Notes under the pieces: model-generated
Seen by the model: the letters and a program-made list of their open reading frames with translations, nothing else
Database searches by the model: none
What the model was told of the DNA's origin: nothing
Shown here: piece after piece, positions 58,658 to 64,000 of the stretch
Layout: each line of letters opens with the position of its first letter
How positions within the stretch are numbered: position 1 is the stretch's first letter
Assembly: GCF_030646615.1 (NCBI RefSeq)
Contig: NZ_JAUSLG010000014.1
Coordinates: 1-64,000, forward strand
Origin: Phenylobacterium sp.
GTDB taxonomy: Bacteria > Pseudomonadota > Alphaproteobacteria > Caulobacterales > Caulobacteraceae
Length of the DNA: 64,000 bases
Direction: 5' to 3'
Translations under genes and position numbers: made by a program

Positions 58658-59335
58658 ATGGACGCTCTGCGACACACCGCTGTGGAGACCCGGCTAGGGC
58701 CGGTATGGTTTTCGGCTGGCCCGATGCAGGCGGGGCCTGCAGTATTTCTGCTCCACGGCGCCATTAGGTCGGCGGCGACTGTTCAGCACATGATGGATCT
58801 CGTGCCGAACTGCGTTCTAGGCCATCTACCGGGACACGGCGTATCTGAACTTGCCGATCAGAGCGTTGACGGATGGTCGAAGGCGTTCGCGGTCGCCGCG
58901 GCCACCTATTTTAAGGGCCGATCCGTGGTTCTCGCTGGCGAATCGCTGGATGCTATCATTTCCCTTGGCATGGGCCGCTTCCGCCTGCCCCCGTTTCGCT
59001 GCGTTGTGGCGATTGCCCCCCCTCGCCCCGGCATGGCCGGTTCGACGAGCCGCCATCGCAGAACCCATGGCCACCATGATGAAGGCGCCACTACATCACA
59101 TCTTTGAGGCCCCCAATTGCCGGTGACGCTTCTAGTGGGAAGCGAGCCGTTGGAGCCTGAGCGGGTCGTCGCACGGACGCCTTCCGTGGTGTCGGCGGCC
59201 GATAGGGCAACCCTGTACCCTCTCGTCATCGACGGCGGCCATGACCTGTTGTCACAAAAACCAGAGGCGTGTGCTCGCGTGCTACGCCAGACGACTGAGA
59301 ACATAGATCAGCCGACCTACGCCACCAATGCCTGA
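58658..59335 (+). pseudogene. Alpha/beta hydrolase gene with two compensating frame changes
   Basis: Frame two gives a start (MDALRHTAVETRLGPVWFSA), an oxyanion loop (VFLLHGAIRSAATVQHMM), a nucleophile-elbow stretch (VVLAGESLDAIISLG) and, after an interruption, LLVGSEPLEPERVV and VIDGGHDLLSQ with the likely catalytic histidine. The middle (APAWPVRRAAIAEP, then HHIFEAPNC) lies in the next frame. The switches fall at C7 (59016-59022) and C5 (59110-59114). Either the gene is broken or the sequence has two indel errors. The end overlaps the glycine-rich gene on the other strand. Confidence 0.75.
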
Positions 59336-59920
59336 CGGGCCACCGCCGTCACTACCGCCCGCCCCGGCGCCGGGTGCGCCGCCAGCGCCCGACCCGGTTC
59401 CATAAGCCGACCCGGCGCCGCCAACGAAATCGGTGAAGTTGCTGTACTCGCTGAGCGAAGGCGCTGGGGCGCCGGCGCTATTGTTTGTCCCGGAGGCAGT
59501 GCCATGCTTGTTGATAAGGCCGCCCGACGCCAGGCCGCCAGCCCCCGTAGCTTTCCCGCCGCCGGCCGTGACAATTAGCCCCGTTGGAAGCCTTACCCAG
59601 GTGTCGCCACCATCGGAACCGGGGTTTGGAGCCGCAGTCTGTGAACTCCCTCCAGCCCCAACCACATACGGCACACGCTGGCCGGGTCGCAGCTTAGCGA
59701 TCGCCACCGATGCCGCGCCAGAGCCGCCGCCCCGGTTGCTGTTGGCCTGGACGGAGCCAGAAGCGCCGGCACCCCAAAGAAACGCCTGAAGCACACAGCC
59801 TTCGGTAGCCAGAATTTCCCCGGTGCCCGCGCTGGTTACGCGCTTAATGGACAAGACCTCGAAACGCGCGCCCCCCTCGCGCCGAGGCTGCTCGCCCCTC
59901 GGTCCGTACGCCGCCATCAC
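59282..59920 (-). CDS. Glycine-rich phage protein, probable tail appendage
   Basis: This 212-residue protein is rich in Gly, Ala and Ser in its second half (GGAGSAYGTGSGAGGAPGAG). The N-terminal part has short strands (FEVLSIKRVTSAGTGEI). It resembles glycine-rich appendage or fibre-tip proteins in composition. Its start overlaps the 142-residue gene's stop by four bases. Its last 54 bases overlap the hydrolase pseudogene on the other strand. Confidence 0.65.
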   Translation of the reverse strand: MMAAYGPRGEQPRREGGARFEVLSIKRVTSAGTGEILATEGCVLQAFLWGAGASGSVQANSNRGGGSGAASVAIAKLRPGQRVPYVVGAGGSSQTAAPNPGSDGGDTWVRLPTGLIVTAGGGKATGAGGLASGGLINKHGTASGTNNSAGAPAPSLSEYSNFTDFVGGAGSAYGTGSGAGGAPGAGAGGSDGGGPSGIGGVGRLIYVLSRLA

Positions 59921-60345
59921 GGCAACGGGGAGTAGGAGCCGCCCGAGGCGCGGCAGACGATCCCGTCGGCGACCGTGACGCCGATGGCGAAGGACAGGCC
60001 CTCGCCTGGATGCAGGAACAGCGGGTCCTCCTCACTGAGGCTGAACGGCGTGCGGGCGTTCGCTACGGTTCCGCTCGCCGCCACATCCGGCAACAGGACG
60101 CTGTCGATCAGCACGTGAACCGCGCCGACCGTCCGGTACAGCTGACAGTTCACCGCCGAGGTCGGATCGGCCCGGGCGATGGCGTAGATCCGGGTCAGCC
60201 GCATCCCCTGGGGGTTGTCCCCCGGCGGGATCAGTTCGACCGCCTGGGTCGGGGTGTCGAAGTCCGTGTTGGCCGCCGTCGCGACGGCCGTATAGGCCAC
60301 CGGACTCTGCACGGCGATGTAGGCGTTGGTGGCGATGGCGCTCAT
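59917..60345 (-). CDS. Phage protein, possible tail or virion component
   Basis: This 142-residue protein is beta-rich and has no recognisable motif (IAVQSPVAYTAVATAANTDF, PQGMRLTRIYAIARADP, FSLSEEDPLFLHPGEGLSF). It may be a small structural protein. It lies 9 bases after the 201-residue gene and overlaps the glycine-rich gene. Confidence 0.65.
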   Translation of the reverse strand: MSAIATNAYIAVQSPVAYTAVATAANTDFDTPTQAVELIPPGDNPQGMRLTRIYAIARADPTSAVNCQLYRTVGAVHVLIDSVLLPDVAASGTVANARTPFSLSEEDPLFLHPGEGLSFAIGVTVADGIVCRASGGSYSPLP

Positions 60346-60354
60346 GGGCTCTCC

Positions 60355-60960
60355 TCAACCGAAATAGGTCAGGCCGGCCGCGCGCCAGTCGGCCGCGGCG
60401 GCGCGTTGGATCTGATCGTGGGCGTAGTCGGGAAGGCTGGTGACCAGGCTCCAGCCGGCGTCGTCGCCGTTGGTGGCCACCACCTTGCCGGCGTTGCCGG
60501 TCTGGGCCGGCAGGGCGCCGGCGTTGTAGCTCCAGGCCACGGCCTCCACATAGGCCTTCAGGGTCAGGCCGCCGACGCCCAAGGTGAAGACATTGGTCCC
60601 GTCGCAGGCGGCCAGGGTCACGTCCTGGCTGTCGACCACAGCCGTGATTCCCGCCCCCGTGGTCAGGGTCACCGGTCCGCTGGCGGCGTTGCGCACCAGG
60701 TAGATCTTGCTGGCCGCAGGCAGGGTCACTGTGGCTGGGCCGGCGCCGGAAAAGTCCAGCATGGCCCGCCCGGCCTCGTCGTCGCCGACATTGGCGCTGG
60801 TCAGCACATGATCGCCTTCCAGCACGATGGCGCTGCGCCCGGCGATCGCCTGGTCCAACCGGTCGATGACCGCGTTCAGCCGCGGCGCGCCCCAGGTGTT
60901 CAGGTTCTCCCCGGCCGCCTGCATCTCCAGGCGCAGGGAGGGGGTGTAGGTCGAAGGCAT
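60355..60960 (-). CDS. Phage tail-fibre-like protein
   Basis: This 201-residue protein has a pattern seen in phage fibre N-termini: TPSLRLEMQAAGENLNTWGA, RLNAVIDRLDQAIAG, then strands such as VTLPAASKIYLVRNAASG and TNVFTLGVGGL. The C-terminal region ends in AAADWRAAGLTYFG. It probably forms part of the tail fibre or its base. Its start overlaps the upstream small gene's stop by four bases. Confidence 0.7.
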   Translation of the reverse strand: MPSTYTPSLRLEMQAAGENLNTWGAPRLNAVIDRLDQAIAGRSAIVLEGDHVLTSANVGDDEAGRAMLDFSGAGPATVTLPAASKIYLVRNAASGPVTLTTGAGITAVVDSQDVTLAACDGTNVFTLGVGGLTLKAYVEAVAWSYNAGALPAQTGNAGKVVATNGDDAGWSLVTSLPDYAHDQIQRAAAADWRAAGLTYFG

Positions 60961-61199
60961 CAGAGGATAGCTCCCGTGTCTTGCCGCACCCAGGCGCTCC
61001 CGTTCGAGACCGCCAGGGTCGAAAGGTCGGCCACCAGGACCAGGGTCTGCGGCCAGGCCTTGGCCGGCGGCAGATCGGCGGCGTCGCAGGCGAAGATCCG
61101 CGTCGGCGCCCCGGGCTCACGCAGGACTCGCACCGCCTCCACCAGTTCGCCCACCAACGGCCGCAAGGCCGGTGGAACATCCGGGCCTACGGTCAGCAT
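60960..61199 (-). CDS. Small phage protein, 79 residues
   Basis: This 79-residue protein (PDVPPALRPLVGELVEAVR, then AWPQTLVLVADLSTLAVSNG) overlaps both neighbours by a few bases and is conserved in place between adaptor and fibre genes. The last part (LSTLAVSNGSAWVRQDTG) is like the short repeats in fibre or adaptor proteins. Function unknown. Confidence 0.65.
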   Translation of the reverse strand: MLTVGPDVPPALRPLVGELVEAVRVLREPGAPTRIFACDAADLPPAKAWPQTLVLVADLSTLAVSNGSAWVRQDTGAIL

Positions 61200-61816
61200 G
61201 TGATCGCCTCCCGCCGCGGCAGGTCCGTGACCAGGGTCGCCATTCCGTGCCGCCGGGCGTCGGCGGCGCGGGCCTGGGCCAGCGCCATCTCAAACCGGGC
61301 GTTGAAGTGGCCGGCCATCTCCCCGTCCCGCAGATAGGGGCAGGCCTCGGCCAGGGCGGCGAACAGATAGAGGTCCGGGTGCTCGGCCAGGACCGCATTG
61401 CTCGGCGCCTCGGCGCCGAGCGCCAGCCGCCCCACCTGCCGCAACACGAAACTGGTCTCCTGATCGCAGGGCCGCTCCAGCACGATCGCTCGACCCTCCA
61501 GGCTCCAATAGTTTGGCCGGCCGCCCACATCGCTCCGCGGCAGCAGGCCGGCCGGGCGGTAGCGCATGGGCGCGCGCAACGCTCCGTCCTCCCGCCACAG
61601 GCCGAGCGCCTCGCGGCAGTCGGCCGGCAGGTCCAGGCTCCTCGCCCCGGGAGGCGCCACCAGACTGGCCTCGGACTCCATCACCGCCAGCCGTAGCTCG
61701 CGGTTCATCCGCGCCTCGGCCAGGGTGATGAAGTCGCCCGCCCGCCCGGCCAGGTCGCTCCGCTCCAGCCAGTCGGCCACGGCGGTCTTCAGGTCGTCAT
61801 AGGTCATGAGCGCCAT
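61193..61816 (-). CDS. Phage head-tail adaptor-type protein
   Basis: This 207-residue mostly helical protein (MTYDDLKTAVADWLERSDLA, then FITLAEARMNRELRL) has the start seen in podovirus adaptor or tail-tube proteins, followed by a beta part (LDLPADCREALGLWRE, GGRPNYWSLEGRAIVL) and helices with YLFAALAEACPYLRDGE. It sits just after the coat gene, as adaptor proteins do. The match to a particular family is not certain. Confidence 0.75.
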   Translation of the reverse strand: MALMTYDDLKTAVADWLERSDLAGRAGDFITLAEARMNRELRLAVMESEASLVAPPGARSLDLPADCREALGLWREDGALRAPMRYRPAGLLPRSDVGGRPNYWSLEGRAIVLERPCDQETSFVLRQVGRLALGAEAPSNAVLAEHPDLYLFAALAEACPYLRDGEMAGHFNARFEMALAQARAADARRHGMATLVTDLPRREAITC

Positions 61817-61908
61817 GCGCCCTCCTCCCTGCCAGACGGGCGGCGGCGGGCCAGGCCCCCGCCGCCCCGGTTCGTGTCACCCCCATTCTCGTCGAACGGC
61901 GGGTGGGC

Positions 61909-63105
61909 CTAGTTGTTGGCCAGGCGGCAGGCGAGCTGCGGGCGCAGGGTCTGGAAGCCATAGAGGACGTCCAGGCGGCAGGGGAACTTGTCGTTGTTGA
62001 TGTCGTACTGCCGCACGATCCGCATCGACACGCCGTCGAAGACCTCACGGGCGGCGAAGTCCACCCCCCGCGGCATCACCATGTCGGCGGTGGCGAAGGC
62101 GAAGGCGCCCTTGTGATAGGCCATGGAGATCCCGTGTGCGGCCGCGCCGGTGCCGGCCACCTGGATCTGCATATTGTCCCCCGGCGCGTTCGACACGTTC
62201 TGCGCGGCGCCCGTGGTGATGATGGCCGGCGAGATCTGCAGGCTCGCCACCCCCGACCCATTGGAGCTGGCGTCGGCCCGAACCACGAACTGCTGCTGCA
62301 CGCCCGTGGACTGCTTGGTCTCCGGATGCACCCGGAAGACGCCGGTGATGGTGAAGACGTCGCCGGCCTTCAGGATCGCGGAGCTGTTGGACCAGCCGTC
62401 GGTGGCCAGCGTCCCGCCGGTCTGACCGGCGCCGTTCACAAGCGGCGAGCCGGCCTTGGTCCCCACCGTGTGCGAGGGCCACAGCGTATTCTCCATGAAG
62501 TCGAAGCCGGCGCTGCGGCCCATGAAGCCTTCGCGGTACTGCTTGGAGATGCTGGCCTTGTCGTTGAACAGGCCCTTCAGGGCGTCCACCAGGTCCACAT
62601 TGTCCTGGGTGTTCAGGTTGCAGGTCCGGCCGGCCAGGGGCGCCAGATTGTCCACCTGGATCTTCCGGCCCTGCAGGATCTTGGCGAAGCTGGCGGCCGC
62701 GCCCTGGTTGTTCACCTGGTTGTAGACGTCCTTGTACATGCCCATGGCGTCGGCCTCGATATTGGCCGCCAGCACGCTCATGGCCGGTTCGATGATCCGC
62801 TCGGAGAAGTCGTCCAGCGACAGCGTCAGGTCCACCGAGGTGAAGTTCAGGTCCACCCCCTTCTGGGTCTGCACCTTCAGCTCGACGCTGGTCTCGGTGG
62901 TGTCCTGGGCGTCGAGGGTCGGCCCGGTGCGCACCACATACTGGTTGGGCAGGCGCACCTTCAGGGTGTCGCCCACCTTGGCGCCCTGGCGTGCGAAGCT
63001 GTCGTCATACTCCCGCGTGATCGAGCCCACGAAGTTCAGCTTCTGGTGCAGCACACGCAGGGCCTCGCGGGTGACCGCGGTCGGGGAAAGCAGCGAATTG
63101 GCCAT
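61909..63105 (-). CDS. P22-type major coat protein
   Basis: This 398-residue protein has the P22 coat family plan: MANSLLSPTAVTREALRVLH at the N-terminus, DTLKVRLPNQYVVRTGP, VDLNFTSVDLTLSLDDFSER, then the long beta domain with QQFVVRADASSNGSGVASLQ and an end with RQYDINNDKFPCRLDVLYGF, matching the C-terminal arm. The HK97 fold would form the head shell. No scaffold gene is seen next to it. AAGGA precedes the ATG. Confidence 0.93.
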   Translation of the reverse strand: MANSLLSPTAVTREALRVLHQKLNFVGSITREYDDSFARQGAKVGDTLKVRLPNQYVVRTGPTLDAQDTTETSVELKVQTQKGVDLNFTSVDLTLSLDDFSERIIEPAMSVLAANIEADAMGMYKDVYNQVNNQGAAASFAKILQGRKIQVDNLAPLAGRTCNLNTQDNVDLVDALKGLFNDKASISKQYREGFMGRSAGFDFMENTLWPSHTVGTKAGSPLVNGAGQTGGTLATDGWSNSSAILKAGDVFTITGVFRVHPETKQSTGVQQQFVVRADASSNGSGVASLQISPAIITTGAAQNVSNAPGDNMQIQVAGTGAAAHGISMAYHKGAFAFATADMVMPRGVDFAAREVFDGVSMRIVRQYDINNDKFPCRLDVLYGFQTLRPQLACRLANN

Positions 63106-63139
63106 GAGGTCTCGTCTTCCTTGAGGATGGAATGCGGGT

Positions 63140-63211
63140 CGGCGCAGCTGCGCCGTTCGGGTTGTCGGATAGGGATCAGGCGCGCACGTGCGCCCGGAGG
63201 GTCGCTCCGGG
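63140..63211. repeat. Three short palindromes upstream of the coat gene
   Basis: CGGCGCAGCTGCGCCG (63140-63155) and GCGCACGTGCGC (63182-63193) are perfect palindromes, and CCCGGAG-GGTCG-CTCCGGG (63193-63211) is a hairpin. All lie in the gap between the 136-residue gene and the coat gene. They could slow transcription, be processed, or bind a regulator. Confidence 0.45.
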
Positions 63212-63264
63212 GGCTGCCGCGCCTACGATTTCAGAATGCGGCCCGGCGCGCGGCGCCGGAGCCC

Positions 63265-63675
63265 TTAGTCGACGAAGGTCACGCCACGCTCCGGCGCCAG
63301 GCGAACGCTGACAATATCCTTGAGCGCCAGCTCGCCGTCGAAGTCCTGGCCAGGGGCCGGGATGAACATGTTGACCACGTCCGGCCAGGTCCTGGGATCG
63401 ATGCCCAGGGCGTCGCCCGCATAGCGTGGGCCGACCGCCACCATTTTCAGATCCTCGGGCGGCAGGCCGTCATAGAGGATCGGCGGATCCATCTCCATCA
63501 GCCACCGCCCGCCATTCAGAGGCCGCACCAGCTCGCCGGGCCAGTCCTGCTCATCGCGATTGTCAACCTTGCGCAAGGTCAGGCAGGCCCGCCCCCAGAC
63601 AGACATCGGGACAGGCGTGTGAGGCGCCGGCTCACTCGGCTTCGAACGCCCGAACAGGCGACGGAACAGTTCCAA
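63265..63675 (-). CDS. Uncharacterised 136-residue protein
   Basis: I do not recognise this protein. It starts with a basic and Pro-rich part (MELFRRLFGRSKPSEPAPHT) and continues with a compact domain (RACLTLRKVDNRDEQDWPGE, WLMEMDPPILYDGLPPEDLK) that ends in SVRLAPERGVTFVD. It has no signal or span. It is the last minus-strand gene before a gene that runs the other way. It may or may not belong to the phage module. Confidence 0.65.
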   Translation of the reverse strand: MELFRRLFGRSKPSEPAPHTPVPMSVWGRACLTLRKVDNRDEQDWPGELVRPLNGGRWLMEMDPPILYDGLPPEDLKMVAVGPRYAGDALGIDPRTWPDVVNMFIPAPGQDFDGELALKDIVSVRLAPERGVTFVD

Positions 63676-63748
63676 CCTGACCTCCTTGGAAACGGGTCGG
63701 CGAAGCTTCAGACTTGCCTCGGGTGGAGACGCAGCTAAACTAGAACAA

Positions 63749-64000
63749 ATGACGAACTACGGCAAACTTTCGGTTCAAGACGAGGGCTTCGTCTTCCAGG
63801 CGCCAAAGCGAGGCTGGTTCTGGCAGAAGCCGCCACCTCCCTTCTCCGCGGCCTTCGCGGCGATCGAAGAGATCGTCGCCCTCAAGCTCGACCTCATCAC
63901 CACCGACGAGGTGGTCTTCGACATCTGGCTCGACGACGGCCGCAGCGTGAGGCTTTGGGAAAGTGTTGAAGGCTTCGTCGAGCTGGACGCCGCCCTCGCC
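63749..64000 (+). CDS. Uncharacterised protein, N-terminal part (cut by window edge)
   Basis: An open frame begins at ATG 63749 and runs to the window end (84 codons). It starts MTNYGKLSVQDEGFVFQAPK and includes RGWFWQKPPPPFSAAFAAIE and VVFDIWLDDGRSVRLWES. The acidic, aromatic-rich pattern recalls small cytoplasmic immunity-type proteins, but that is only an impression. It is divergent from the gene at 63265-63675. The spacing and codon use look like a real gene. Confidence 0.55.
   Translation, partial: MTNYGKLSVQDEGFVFQAPKRGWFWQKPPPPFSAAFAAIEEIVALKLDLITTDEVVFDIWLDDGRSVRLWESVEGFVELDAALA

Larger units (their letters stand above)
53543..63105 (-). mobile_element. Podovirus-like phage structural and lysis module (prophage or remnant)
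   Basis: A run of minus-strand genes from a P22-type coat protein (63105) to a lysis cassette (53543). Adjacent genes mostly overlap by four to seven bases, as in phage operons. The order coat, adaptor, tail or fibre proteins, large virion protein, membrane proteins, M15 endolysin, Rz/Rz1 is that of a podovirus late region. No integrase, terminase, portal, repressor or attachment site is recognised in the window, so it may be part of a longer prophage or a domesticated remnant. Confidence 0.75.

Overview
The window is GC-rich alphaproteobacterial DNA, most likely from the Caulobacteraceae and perhaps Phenylobacterium (inference). Supporting signs are DUF2336, UPF0262 and DUF2948 proteins, a conserved murA-DUF2948-hisD-UPF0262-infA-maf-RNase G-yacG block, an exbB-exbD-tonB operon of Caulobacter type, a dispersed repeat carrying a GANTC (CcrM) site, and a tRNA-His with no encoded G-1 and with A73. 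It looks chromosomal. I see no insertion sequence, CRISPR array or rRNA.

Positions 1-12 kb hold housekeeping and signalling genes: an aldolase fragment, glycerol kinase, NAD kinase between two DUF2336 proteins, an Hpt phosphotransfer protein, a NUDIX hydrolase, a hybrid histidine kinase, a class III CoA-transferase, a lytic transglycosylase, a ThiO-like oxidase and a CinA/PncC amidase. Positions 12-17.6 kb hold a diiron ferritin-like protein with a TetR regulator, two tiny membrane proteins, an rRNA/tRNA methyltransferase and a CYP153-type alkane hydroxylase with a dyad over its promoter and a strong terminator. Positions 17.7-28.9 kb are accessory: an unknown gene with an exported barrel-like partner, a TetR/SDR pair separated by twin operators, an SDR remnant, an esterase, a fatty-acid desaturase, an SDR-unknown-dienelactone hydrolase operon, and a secreted beta-helix protein paired with a diheme cytochrome.

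Positions 28.9-33.9 kb are a cobalamin uptake operon (TonB receptor, binding protein, permease, ATPase) behind a cobalamin riboswitch. An alkaline phosphatase, tRNA-His and the TonB-ExbD-ExbB energy system follow; the last would power the receptor. Positions 38.6-46.4 kb are the conserved growth block plus tRNA-Phe and tRNA-Thr. Positions 46.4-53.5 kb hold an XRE regulator, response regulators, a LysM/FecR protein with a CHASE2 sensor kinase, a lipoprotein and DUF2239.

From 53.5 to 63.1 kb lies a tightly overlapped phage module on the minus strand. It runs from a P22-type coat protein and adaptor through tail or appendage proteins to a lysis cassette (holin-like, M15 endolysin, nested Rz/Rz1). 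No integrase, terminase or portal is visible, so it may be a remnant, a domesticated element or a prophage continuing past the window. Inside it is a decayed tandem duplication of a phage-gene start with a divergent alpha/beta hydrolase.
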